Of a stretch of DNA of 64,000 bases, positions 1 to 11,644 are shown piece by piece (positions within the stretch are counted from its first letter, which is position 1; every line of letters begins with the position of its first letter). The stretch lies in contig JAAVVG010000005.1 in NCBI GenBank assembly GCA_012976225.1, positions 310,001 through 374,000 on the forward strand, read 5' to 3'. This DNA comes from Golubevia sp. BC0850 (lineage: Eukaryota; Basidiomycota; Exobasidiomycetes; Golubeviales; Golubeviaceae). The notes beneath the pieces are model-generated. The model was not told where the DNA came from and did not search any database. It saw nothing but the letters and a program-made list of their open reading frames with translations. A program made the position numbers and the translations under genes.

Positions 1-2430
1 CGTTCAATTGTCTTTGGAAAAGAACAAGTCGAAAGGAGGAAGAGGAGAGTTCAGTAATAGGTGAGTTGGTCGACTCTCGAAGAACTGGCGAAATAGATCG
101 TTCACTTATTTCGACCTGTCTTCTTCGCATCCTCTATCTAGTACCGGACCTACTACTGCCTTGGGGAATCCTCCAGACTCTAGTTCTTCTAAAGGAGCAG
201 GAAAATGGAAGGGTCCTCCTTCGATGGCCCACTTCAAAACGGTCAAGCAAGAGAAAGATAATTTCGGTACTTCTTTCCCTATCAAGCAAGAGTTCATCAA
301 GAAAGGACCTATGAATTATGGACCTCGTTTAACAAAGGGAGTGGAAGGAATGCTTGCTCCAAAAACCTATCACGTAGAACATCGATCTTCTCGTGATTTC
401 GATCCTAACAATCCAAACAGTTTTGCAGCAGGTTTAGGAGAAGCTTCTCTTCCAAGATCTCACATCAAAGCTTCGAATCCTCAATCCCTTTTATTCGATG
501 TGACTGAAAGGTACGGAAGAGGTAGAGCTGAGAAAGAAGAGAGGATTCGAAAGAGAGAGAGAGAAGAGGAATTATTGAGACTTTTAGAAAGGAAAGCTGC
601 TGGAGATGAAGATGAGGATTTATTGAGAGAAGATAGAGAGAGAAGAGGAGAATCTAGTTTTGGTGGAAGCAAAAGAGATAGAGATCAAGTGAAAGAAGAA
701 AGTTTCTCTGGTAAGAAGAGAGAATACGATCAAGATGGAACTGAAATCATTAGGAAGAGAAAGAAGATTTCTGTCAACTCTTCTGCTTCTAACATTCGAC
801 CTCAACAGATTGATGCTGATGGGAATCAATCTTCAGTCTTTATGGGTAATAGTACTCAATCTATCACTTCTGGTGGTAAAGCTATTAGAGAAGCTCAAAT
901 CGAAATCGCTAAAAGGAAGGAGAAAGCTGAGAAATTGAGATTGGATAAGATTAAGGAAAGAGAGGATAGGAAAAATAGCATTAAACCTACTTCTTCAAAT
1001 AATCCAAATCCTTTCGTTAGGAACACTACTAGGATGGACGCTTCTTTTGACAGGGATTTGAATTCCGTTTTGACTAGTAGGACTGTCAGTAATGAGGTTT
1101 ATGAGAAAGATTACTCTGATGATGACGATAAGTTTAGAAGGAAAGCTAGCAAGAAAATCAAGCGTAGACCTATAGGTGATACTCCTCTTTATGCTAATGT
1201 TAGAAGAGGTCAAGGTCTTCAGAAAGCTAAAAGGAGTCAAAAGGAAAAGGAAAGAGATGCAAAAAGAGTAGCTAAGGGTAGAGCCAAAGGTCTTGCTCTT
1301 AATGAACACGATTCGGATCTGGAATCAGCGGAATCTGCTTCTGACAACGATGGACTGGAACGAAGCTTCGGTACCGATAGAAGACGCAAGTCAATGGTTG
1401 TAGCACCAGTCGCTTCTTCTTCTTCTTCGTCATCATCCTCTTCTAGAACAAGTAGAGTCAGGAATCCAGCTGCTGCTTTAAGAAGTAGTTCTGAAGAAAG
1501 TGGAAACGATGATGAAATTGACTTTGACATTCCAAGGGATAGACACTCCAAAGACAAAGGGAAAGGGAAAGAGAAGGCTCAAGATGCTCCTGGTCAAACT
1601 CTACCTGGTATGGACATCGAATTCTCTGATGACTCGGATATGGAAAGAGATAAAAGTGGAGAGGGAAATCAAAGTCATGAAGCAGTTGAGATGCCGACCT
1701 CTGCTCAAACGGCTTCGTCTTCGACTGGCCAAGCTCAACCTAGAAAGTGGGCCCATTCAGTGGACGCTGTTCAAAAGATGGGTTACGATCCCTTTGCTGG
1801 TGCTAGAGGGTTTGAAAGGAAAAGATTGGAAGCAGAGAAATCGACACCGGCTCCTGCTGGATCTGATGTCAAAAGCAGGGTGAGTGTCAACGACCAGGGG
1901 TTTGGTTTCAATTGTCTTTTGCCATTCTGACATCATCTTGGTACCTCTGCTTTTCTCATCTCTTTCAGCTCTTATCCAGACTTTCAGCCGCTTCTGACAA
2001 TCTACCAAAACCAATCTTGAACTCTTCCAACTCACGGTCTGGCACCAACCTTTCCTCTATCGCTCTCAAGTCATTAAAGGAAGCCAAAGAAAAAAGACTT
2101 TTAGCCCTCAAACTTTCAAAGGGAAGTCGTAAAGAGAAAAGAGTTGGATCTGATTCGGAGGAAGAAAGCGGTGATGAAGAAATGCTAAAGGATCCTTTAC
2201 TTGAGATAGATCTAAATTCAAATAAGAATCCAACTAGAGTTAGAACTAGAGAGCAAGTAGAGAACGACCTGGATTTAGATTTAGACTTGGAATTGGAATT
2301 ACAGGGAAATGATTGGGATGAGGAATTGGAGGAAGTCTTGAGAAAGGCTGACCAGCAGCAATCGGATCCAAATGGAAAAGGTCGACGACTTCTTCAAGTT
2401 GATGATTCAAGTGACTTAGAAATCGTTTGA
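1..2430 (+). CDS. MCM10: Probable MCM10 replication factor, C-terminal part (5' end outside window)
   Basis: Exons read 1-60 (codons from base 2), 142-1879 and 1969-2430; introns 61-141 and 1880-1968 have GTGAGT donors and TAG or CAG acceptors, and the frame stays open across both joins. The visible part is about 750 residues. Its first residues (VQLSLEKNKSKGG then EFSNST) look like the end of the Mcm10 zinc finger, where the last metal-binding His is followed by such a helix. The rest is charged and poorly conserved: a coiled-coil-like Arg/Glu stretch, Ser-rich linkers, a late DAVQKMGYDPFAG element and an acidic tail. Mcm10 loads onto the CMG helicase and DNA polymerase alpha at origins, in the nucleus. 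The diagnostic OB fold and finger lie upstream of the window, so the name is a likely inference; another nuclear protein remains possible. Confidence 0.55.
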
Positions 2431-4617
2431 AATCCTAGCTTCATTTGCCTATTCGTCAAACAAGCTCTGTACTTTGTCCATTTTTTCATGCATCTTTTGC
2501 TCATTACAAACTCTCGTCAGGTTCTTCCGTTTTGAATCTCATTTTTTGGCTTAATGTAATCTTCATTCTTTTATATCGAGTTCTTTTACATTTCAGATGT
2601 TTGAGTTGTCATACAAGTGGAAAGCACGGATTCGAGATTAGTGATACTGAGTTCCTGCTCTCCTGCCTGTCTCCTTCTCTTCCATCCGCATCACTCGTCG
2701 CTCCAGGACCGCTATTCTTACGTATCTCTCTATTTAAAAGTTTCCCTCCGTGGCATCTTCTAACGTGAACTCAGAAAGATATACTTCCACTTTAAAAAGA
2801 TCCGGGACCAAGTCTCCCAGCACGAATAGAAGACTGGAGGGCGAAAGGCAAGAGGGTAGAGGTTCACTCTCAAGTCATCTCAACTCATTAGACTTTGGCT
2901 AAGTGATATTTGGAACTTCAACCCAGATTCGCGTGAGTGCATCTCAGAGCGAGATAGGCCATCGAGATGGAGCTGGCTGATGAAGACGTCGATTGAGAAA
3001 GGCACGAGAATGAAGAGAGCGAGGTGCACTTGATCTCATATCCACCGTTATGAAACTTCATTGAAAGCCAGTAAAATCATTTCATCTGTAAACTGCTTTC
3101 CAAATTCGAAGCTTCGAAGCCGTCATTGTCGAAAGGCGCAGTATTTTATGACACCTTCTCTCCTTCCTCTTTATTCTTCTGATCTTCATCTCAGCATCTA
3201 TCATGAATCTGTGTACAGTCATTGGAAAGAAGAGACTATAGCTTCTGACTTTCTCTCTCCTCGTCCTCGCTGCCATCTGAGTGTCGTTGTACATCTGTGT
3301 TGAGTATATTCCGACTGCTGCATCTCAGATATTCTTTGATGGTGAACTTCAGGTCAAGTTTCTTTTCTACAGTTGAATTTCTGCCATTTCAAAACCTTTT
3401 CGCCATTCTTCTTCGGATCCATTCTCAAATCGAACCAACTTCCCTTGCAAATCAAAACCTTTCATCGACCTCCTGATCTTCGTTATGGCGTACCGCCATG
3501 ATACGACTCTCCTGGCAATTGTTTCTTCTTTCTAGACTCTGAAAAGCCATCTGGGTAAGACTTCCGGTGAAGAAAGGTCTCAAATGAAGACCAATTGAGG
3601 AGAGTCAACAAACGGTCATGGTGAACCTATCTTCAAGCAGGATCAGATGATAGCGATTTGACGAGTGAGGAGACGATTAGGAGCAAATTGAGATGGAACA
3701 AAGAAGGAAAGGAAGTTGAGGTTTAGGCCGATTGGAGAAAGAGACTTTGGGGGGGGGGAGATGGGAATGGGAACGGGAACGGAGAAGTGCTGAAGGCGGA
3801 TGAGAGAGTTCTTGTTGTTTCTAGGGTCGACCTTGCTCCTCACTGATACCACCTCTTCTTTTCTGTCATCTTAACAAAAGTCGGGCAAGTACAGAGTTCG
3901 CAAGTGAGTTTGCTAAGGAATGTTTCTCCAATCGTTTCTCCAATTCGGTCTTCAAGGCTCCATCCAATGTTCCCAGGTCCGAACAGCTCTTGGGAACTTT
4001 TTTGAGCTTGAGATCTGAAGCTCCTGGATCCTTACTCCTAACGAATCAGCATCAAATCTGAGCTCTCGGACCCCAGGAAGGGAAGTCATTCAAGTAAGAA
4101 CTAAGATGTACTTGGACAAGATTTGTGGGCAGATTCAACGCTGTTGAAGGCAGATTTGTCTAGGCAAATTGAAGTTGAATTGATGTTAAGGTTGGTCGGA
4201 GAGGAAGTGAGATTCTTTTCTATTTCAGAGCTTTGAGATGATATACAAGTGAGAGGGGAAAAAGAGTCACAGGTTCGAGATTAGCAAGAAGAAGGAGAAA
4301 ATTGTGTAAGATGATTGAGTAGAGGGGTGAAAAAAGAGTGTGTGGAGGTCACTACCTCGTTGAGGAGGACCTGTGAGTATGATAGATATATGTTGATGAA
4401 AGCAAAATAGAGACCAACGGGAAGGGTTTGATAGGGTATGGATTTGAGAAGTCGTGTTGAGCGATGCCTGCATCTGGAGATGTTGGTGATGAGGTTTCCG
4501 GTAATTGCATTTTGTGAAAGATTGAATGGCAGAGTAGGCAGAGATTCGCAAAAGTCTGAGCGAAGAGAGAGCTGTGGTAGATGAGTGAAAGAAGATCGAG
4601 AGTCGAGATATGATTGA
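2431..4617. other. Gene-poor stretch between MCM10 and the low-complexity gene
   Basis: The first 240 bases are the 3' flank of the probable MCM10 gene. The rest lies in the left repeat arm. Short open frames on both strands recur in the other arm only because the DNA is duplicated; none resembles a known protein or has a convincing start. A 6-bp hairpin motif (ATGGCG, TAC, CGCCAT) sits at 3485-3499 and a short tandem TTTCTCCAAT repeat near 3921-3943. Nothing else is recognised. Confidence 0.6.
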
Positions 4618-4944
4618 TCACTCGTCATCTTCTTCCGGTTCTTCCTCTTCTTCGGGCTCTTCATCCTCTTCTGGTTCCTCATCCTCTTCTGGTTCCTCAT
4701 CCTCTAGAGGTTCTTCCAGATCATCGTCGACTGCTTCCAGAGGGTCTTCAAGACTCGCGTCGATCGCCTCGTTGACCGCATCCCTGTCGAGGAGACAAAG
4801 CGCTGGCAGTCAGTACAGGGTCTGAAAGGAGGAAACCCCTCACTGATTCCTATCATCGAATCAAATTCCTACTCACGCAACCGCATCTCCAATCGCATCC
4901 GCAAGAACTTCGATGTCTTCGTCCTCCGCCTCCGGATCCAAGGC
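2670..4944. repeat. Left arm of a near-identical inverted repeat
   Basis: Each base here pairs with position 55465 minus itself on the opposite strand (50521-52795). Long stretches compared by eye match base for base with no gap, including a run of ten G (3749-3758). I noticed one substitution, at 4836 (partner 50629), inside an intron. The arm holds the last exon and most of the penultimate exon of the low-complexity gene (4618-4944) plus about 1.95 kb of downstream sequence with no convincing gene. No transposase, terminal repeats or target-site duplication were seen, so it looks like a segmental duplication. Confidence 0.95.
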
Positions 4945-7900
4945 AAGGACGACGCTGGTAGTCGAGAAAAGGGGAAAACGCGTTTCAAAGGACAAAGGTC
5001 AGTTTCACTTCCAAATCTCTTCAAACCTATTCAGAACTCACTCTTCAATGCTCTCGGAAGCAGCGTCTGCGATCAAAGTGACCAGATCGATGATCTCTTC
5101 GTCACTCATGTCGACCAAGCTAGGCGGCTCTTCTGGAGGCTCATCATCTCCAGCATCAGCATCAGCCTCAGGTTCAGCATCTCCATCAGCATCAGCATCA
5201 GGTAGATCCAAATCTGCTCCGTCAACCTCGACCATTCCGTCATCCTCTGGTGGTCCGTCTGCGTCGGGAGCAGCGTCTGGAGCTTCATCGTCAGGCGGAG
5301 GTAGGTCTAGATCGGCTCCGTCCACTTCGATCATTCCATCGTCATCTGGTTCCCCAGGTCCAGCGTCTCCAGCAGCGTCGGGAGGTGGAACGTCTGCGTC
5401 TGCGTCTCCTAGATCCAAATCCGCTCCACTGACTTCTACATCTCCATCTTCTGGATCTGCCGCAGCATCTACGTCCTCTGGATCTGGTAGTCCTAGATCC
5501 AAGTCAGCTCCTTCGACCTCCATCTCTCCGTCGGCGTCTGGAGGGTCGAGAGGATCGAGAGGATCGACCGAGGCATCTGGAGTTGGTGGAGGAGCTGCAC
5601 CTCCTACCGCGGGAGGAGCACCACTAGGAGGAGCGTCGGCAGCTGGAGGAGGAGGAGGGAAGAGAGCTTCTGCACCAGCTAGAGCGGAGGCAGAGGCCGC
5701 TGTAGCAGCCAATTTTGAAGCGTCTTCGAGATCTATCATGACACCATCATCGGGATCAATTGGTTCGGCGTCAGGATCATCAGCAGCAGCGGCCACCTCA
5801 TCTTCGTAATCCGCCTTGGCTTGGACGTTAAGAGCTTCCATGGCACCCATCGAGGCGTCGTAGGCTGCTTTGTACAGTAGAGCAGCAAAAGCATCTCGCG
5901 CTGTGATTGGAGATTGAGAAAGAGAAGCGGGTCAGTTATGAAAACCGTCTTCGAGCATTTGAAAGAGCGACTAGAACTCACGAGAGAGAGGAGCACCGGC
6001 TGGAGCTGCTGCTCCTGGTAAAGCGGGAGCATCTGAAAGAAGAAAAGGAAAGAGGAAAAGGAAAGTGTTAGTGAACGGAGCTCTTGGAAAGGAGAGTGCA
6101 GCCAGAAGGAGAAAGACAGAAGAGAACTCGTACCATAAGGATTTCCCGATCCAGGACCGCTGCCAATTCCAGTCCCACCAACTTCATCGCCTGCAGCACC
6201 TCCATCCGGACCAGCTCCAGCTCCAAGGAGACCACTTCCTACTCCGCCTCCCAGACCAGAGTTAGCACCTCCAGCGCCAACTCCCATTCCAGAGGGATTT
6301 CCCCCTAGTCCACCACCGATCCCGTTTCCTCCCACATTTCCGACTCCATTTCTGGGTCCACTTCCAGGAGCTCCTAATCCTCCAGCTATCCCTCCAAGCC
6401 CACCTCCACCACTGATAGGAGAGCCGCCACCTGGAAAGGGGACTCCTCCATTGAGTGGAATCGAGATTGGACCACCTGGATTCCATCCGAAAGGTCCAAA
6501 AGTTGATTGACCACTAGCTGGAGACGTGATACCAGCAGAAGGACCATTAGAGGCAGGAATTGAGCCTGGAGGAGAGCCAGGTCCAAAAGGTGAGGGTAAA
6601 TTCCCACCTGGAGGAAAGGAAGGAGATCCAGGACCAAGCCCTCCAAGAGGAGAGCCGGTTCCAGGTCCAACAAGAGGTCCAACAGCTCCAGGAGGAGCTT
6701 GGTTCCCAGAAGAAACTCCAGATGAATCTCCAGGACCAGGCGGGTTGGCAGGAGAACCGGAATTTGGTCCTCCTTCGGTTGATCCGTCTGGATTGAGGGG
6801 AGAGGCGAGTCCAGGGATGACTATTCCATCTACCTCTTCTCCCTCTCCATTTTCTTCACCTTCATCTTCTTCTGGATCTTCTACATCTCCATCTCCGTCC
6901 TCAGCCTCTTCCTCTCCAACGATGACAGGTTCCTCATCCCCATCACCGTCTTGTCCCTTGTCTCCTGCTTCAATTGCGTCAGGATCTTCAGGATCTTCCG
7001 GATTTTCATCGTCTTCTGAGACAGCGGCATCGGGATCCGATACTGGAATCGGATCACCTTCGCTCGCTTCAGATGAGACAGCTCCTTCTCCGGCGTTGAT
7101 TCCTGTTGTACCAGCTTCATCGACTTCTCCAGCAACGACGCCCTCGCCCGCTCCAGCTTGGTCAGAGTCTTCTCCCTCGGGATTCTCACCTATTACTATA
7201 GGATCCTCGCCTTCCTCGGGAGGTTCATCTGGTTCCACTGGCTCGTCTGGAGAGGCTTCTTCAGGTGGCGGTTCTTCGACCTCTGGAGCGTCTGCTTCCT
7301 CGTCTGGAGGAGCTAAGATGATTTCAGCATCTTCAGTGTCCTCAGGATCTTCTGGCTCTTCGTCGACAGGACTTCCATCAGGAGCTGACTGGGGAGCAGG
7401 AAGAGGAGGACCGATTGGAGTCGGTGAATCTGAAGCATCCTCCTCCGTTTCTGACGGTGGAGCCTCTTCTCCGTCTGAGATTTCTTCTTCTGGACCATCC
7501 AGAACAACTGGCTCCTCATCATCAGCAGGTCCATCTGGTGCTGCCTCGTCAGGCGCAACCTCTCCTTCTGGAGGTTCGAGAACGATCGAGGCTGGCTCTT
7601 CGTCTGGAGCTGGGTCGGCTGCGTCTGGTTCGTCTGGTCCAATTTCGAGAGGAGTATCGGCAGCTTCACCTTCAGCAGCAACGGAAGTTTCGTCTGGAGG
7701 AGTCTCTGAGGGGGCTGTCGTGAGAGGAACGAGGGGAGAAAAAAGCAAGAATGAAAGGTCAGAGATCAGACTCTGCTACGCAATCTTCGAGTTCCTTTCC
7801 GTTACTCACCAATGATCGAGCCACTGTCGCCACCTTCTGCTGCTGGTGCGCCTCCTTCAGCCCCTGTGGAAGCCGCTCCCCCATCTAGAACTGGACCTGC

Positions 7901-10612
7901 AGTGTCGCCAGCTTGAGAATCTACCGCTCCATCAGGACTAGAAGTGGTGTCAGAAGAAGAGGCTGGGATCTCAATAGGCACTTCATCGCCTGGAGCTGCC
8001 TTTTGAGGAGCTCCATCTGAGAGGGGAATGGAAGGATCGAGAGGTGAACCAGCGTCCGAAGCAGGAGAGGTTCCGTCCCCAGATGGGGCTGAATCGCCAC
8101 CATCTGTAGGTCCAATACTTAGAGGAGCATCCGCACTCGATCCAGCAGCAGAATCATCTCCAGCTGGAGCATCAGGGGCGAGAGCAGGATCTGAGCCACT
8201 TGAGGCAGCTCCTCCTGCTCCAGCGTCTCCGCTCCCAGCTCCTGCTGCTGGAGCAGAGGCATCGATACCAGCTTGAGTATCTCCAGCTGAAGCTCCGAAT
8301 GTAGCGTCTCCAGATTGACCAGCAGTGGCCGTTCCAGCGTTTGCGTCTCCTGCATCTCCAGATGTTCCACCAGCGGCATCTCCTGAGGAAGCAGCTCCAG
8401 AAGTATCTGAGCCAGCTTCTCCAGACGTATCTGCTGCTCCTCCGGCACCAGAGGAGACACCTCCGTCCGTACTCGTCGAAGATCCACTTGAAGTTGAAGC
8501 ACCTCCAGCGGCGTCTCCAGCTCCTCCCAAGATCCCATCAGAGGCTCCTCCTGGAGCGTTTGAAGTGCTGTCGGTTCCTCCAGCTCCACTTGTTGCATCG
8601 CCAGCCTCAGCATCACCACCTTTGGCAGTCCCGTCTAAGGAAGCGTTTCCTCCTTGAGCACCAGAATTTGAGCTGGAAGACGTTCCATTGGAATCAGAGA
8701 CCGAAGCGGTTGAAGTCGATCCCCCAGCTGAAGTCTTGGAAGATTTCTCGTCTTGGGATTGAGTACTCTCCGACCCACCATCTTCCTTGCTCTTCGTGTG
8801 ACCTTCTTTGTGTTCTGACTTGTGATGATGATGGTGCGAGCTGGTATGGTGATGATGAGTAGTCTTATGATGAGAGTGGTGCTTGTGAGAGATGTGATGA
8901 GAGGTGTGATGATGATAAGAGGTGTGGTGCTTGTGAGAAGAGTGATGCGACTTGTGATGATGAGAAGTGTGATGAGGCTTCTCTCGGTGTTTACTTGAGT
9001 GAGGATGATGATGAGCAGAAGTCGGCTTGTGTTTATGATGTTCTTCTTTCTTGTGGGTCGACTTGTGGTGCTCGTCTTTCTTGTGAGAAGAGTGGTGATG
9101 CGTCTGCTTGGGATGATGGGCTGAAGTCCGGTGCGAAGGATGCCCTTTGTGATGACTGGAATGTTGATCTTTAGAGTGATGAGGTTGTGACTTCTTGTGA
9201 GAGGAGTGATTCGGGTGATGAGTCGGTTTGGAATGATGAGAAGAATGAGCGGCTTTGTGTTTTGAGGAGCTTGAATGATGATGATGCGTCGTCGTCGTCG
9301 TCGAGTTATGACTGTGACTATGAGTAGAAGGGTGTGCTTTTGATTTGCTGTGATGATCTTTCGAGGAGTTTTTGGAGTGATGAGAGTTGGAGGAGTGACT
9401 CTTCTCTCCGTGCTTCTGACCCTTCGAGGAATGAGAACCAGAATGGTGCTGACCTGACGACTCCTTCTCATCAGATTTCTTTCCGTGACCTTCGCCATGT
9501 CCTTTCTTTCTGGACGAAGAGGTTTCATCCTCATCTTGATGTTTGTCCTTCTTCCCTTCGTGCTCCTCCTTCGATCCTTTCTTCTTCTCCCGATGCTTCT
9601 CATCTTTTCCACTCTTCTTTCTTTTCTCGCCACTTCCATCCTGTCCTTTCATCTTCTCATGGTCCTTCCCTTTCTTCCTCTTCTCTACAGCTCGTCCGCT
9701 CAATCGACTCTTCTGTCTTTGAAGCGAGTCTTTGGCTCTTGTTGGAAGCTTCGACCTCCAAGTTGACGGCGGCTTATCTTGGTGCTCTCTTGAATTGATG
9801 ATGGATTCCTCTCGCCGTTTGCTGAGAGAGGGCGAAGAGGGTTCCAGCTCCATACCCTGTTCCATCTCATCCCAATCCGTAGGCTTCCTCCGATCCAGCG
9901 TCCATGAGATTCTGGCTGACTCTTGAGTGCTGCCTGCTCTCTTCACCTTCTCCGTTTCCTTTCCATTCGATATTGGAGTGTCTGGAAGTTCACCTTGGGG
10001 AGAAGACCAGAACCTGCGAACCAATCCCTTGATGAGGCCCTCTCTCTCTGCATCTGGATGTGAGCTGGAGGGCGAGGTCGTGTGAGCCGACAGGAGGTCT
10101 GAAGTCGGATCGGTTGAGGTTGAATAAAGCTCAGGATTTAGAGTAGAATCTTGAACATGATAGAATCTAGAGCTTGAGCTGGTGTTGTTGCTGTAGGTTG
10201 GGTTGGTGGAGTTCTTCAACTCGTTGGATTCGATTCCCTCGCTCCCTTCCCGCTCCTGCTCCCTTTCCCGTTCTTTCCCATTCCATTTTGGATTGTTGTT
10301 ACTTATCGGTAGGATTGGATCGAATGATTGAGATGATTTGGGAGAGTCGTTGAGATCGAAAGGAATGATTGAATGGGGAGCAGGAGAAGAGTTGGCCGTG
10401 TTGTGTTGCTTGTGTTGTTCTGGATCCAATCCGAAATGTAGATCTGAACCTCCTCCCGCCTCCTGTGTAGTCTCCAAATTACTTCCATCTGTTGATCCAA
10501 GAGCTAGAGTGGGTTGATTTGAGCCTGAGGATCGGAACCCTCCCAGGGGAGAGGGTACGATGAGAGTGACTAGACCAAGAGGTAGCAGGTGGGAGTTGGC
10601 TTTCAATCTCAT
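4618..10612 (-). CDS. Giant low-complexity protein with His-rich, Gly/Pro-rich and acidic blocks; function unknown
   Basis: Six exons join in frame: 10612-7810, 7714-6134, 6032-5982, 5900-5042, 4954-4877 and 4783-4618, giving 1,845 residues. The start is the ATG at 10612; it opens with MRLKANSH and a hydrophobic LLPLGLVTLIV, a plausible but weak signal peptide. In order: a Ser/charged region (to about 375), a His/Ser/Lys-rich block (about 375-610), a Ser/Gly/Ala/Asp block (to 934), a Glu/Asp/Pro block (935-1230), a Gly/Pro-rich block (1231-1461), an Asp/Ala/Pro block with four DGADLDL-type repeats (about 1610-1712), a short possibly folded segment (SDEEIIDLVTLIADAA), and a tail of EEPEED repeats. 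No enzyme domain is seen. The composition suggests metal or calcium binding at the cell surface, but that is inference. Its 3' end lies in the inverted repeat. Confidence 0.7.
4945..5021. repeat. Diverged extension of the left repeat arm
   Basis: Just inside the near-identical core, this stretch still aligns with 50454-50520 but differs by about six substitutions, a 1-base gap and a 9-base gap. It covers the first bases of the penultimate exon of the low-complexity gene and part of the intron before it. Beyond 5021 the two sides share nothing obvious. Confidence 0.8.
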
Positions 10613-11644
10613 CACCTTCTCTCTGTTTCTTCTTCCTCTCTTGAGGCTTGAAGGCTAAGTTCACTCTCAGAATTTTTGGTTGAGCCAGCAATTGAGAGCC
10701 CAGGTGGTTGGTGGAAGATAAAAGAGAGTGTGAAGTTGGTGAGATCGTTAAGCTGGAATGATGGAAGAGAACTTGAAATTCTGAAATCTTTGATTGGAAT
10801 GTTATGGAACCTTGAGGATCATGAGTAGATGAAATGTGAGAGAGAGTTGTTGGTTGGCAGAAAGGGACCTCTAGCAGCAGGAGAAAGAGAGAGAGTTAGG
10901 TTGCATGAGTGAGCAGCAGGTGGAAAGAATTGAGCAGATGGAAAGAATTCAGGCCTTTGCTTTGGTATCCGCTCCAATGCAATGCAGATCAGGGCTTAAT
11001 GATGATCTTTGCGAGAAATGAAGGTCTTGGCCGGCCGATTGAAGCAAGGGAATGAGAAAGGGGGAGTTTGGGCAGGGTCTATTGGAATCTTGGACAGTCT
11101 CCTTCAACCAGCCAAGTTCGCTGGTGATGACAATAAGCTTTCGGATTCCGAATCGGTTGGGAAAAGTCAGGTCGACCACAGCAGAGGCACGTTCAATTTG
11201 CGTGGAAGGGGAGATGGAGAGGCTTGTAGTTCCAAAAGGGGTGGCGGCCCCGTGGCGCGCTCGAGGTTTCACCGGTCAGGCCAGATCCATCCCTTCCCTG
11301 TTTTGTTTCACTTCTCCCTCGAATCTTCGCTCAACTTCTGCGAAAAGTTCAAACCCCGTTCAACTTGACACGAGGTCCTCAAAGAAACATGGTTCGCTGA
11401 TCTCACTTCCACCAAACAAGCAAGCAACTTCTTTCATTCCCCCCACCACCTCTCGCTCTCCCTCCCCTTTCCCTTTCCCTCCCCTCTCCCTCTCTTCCTT
11501 TTTCTTCTTCTTCTGTGGCTGGCTCCACATCTTTTAATCTTTTTTTTTGGGTCATCATCATACAGTCACTAGTGTTACGGATTCTCAAGATTCTCTCTCC
11601 TTCCAATTCTCAATTACACCTTCCAAAACTCCATCGCAATCAAC
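10613..11644. promoter_or_regulatory. Shared upstream region of two divergent genes
   Basis: About 1.03 kb separates the start of the low-complexity gene (leftward) from the start of the polysaccharide deacetylase (rightward). It should hold both promoters. Bases 11405-11560 are strongly pyrimidine-rich on the + strand, typical of a fungal core promoter and 5' leader before the deacetylase. No TATA box or defined factor site could be assigned with confidence. Confidence 0.5.

Noticed and set aside
3061-4551. Short frames found in both repeat arms
   Set aside because: They are present twice only because the DNA is duplicated; no known motif, start context or codon bias supports a gene.
4913-5809. 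Ser/Ala/Gly-rich + strand frame of about 300 codons
   Set aside because: Antisense shadow of exons 4 and 5 of the same gene; it crosses that gene's splice sites with no signals of its own.
6526-7815. Long Ser/Gly/Pro open frame on the + strand
   Set aside because: It is the mirror of the giant minus-strand gene. Repetitive Asp/Glu/Pro/Gly codons leave few stops on the opposite strand; it has no start context or domain.
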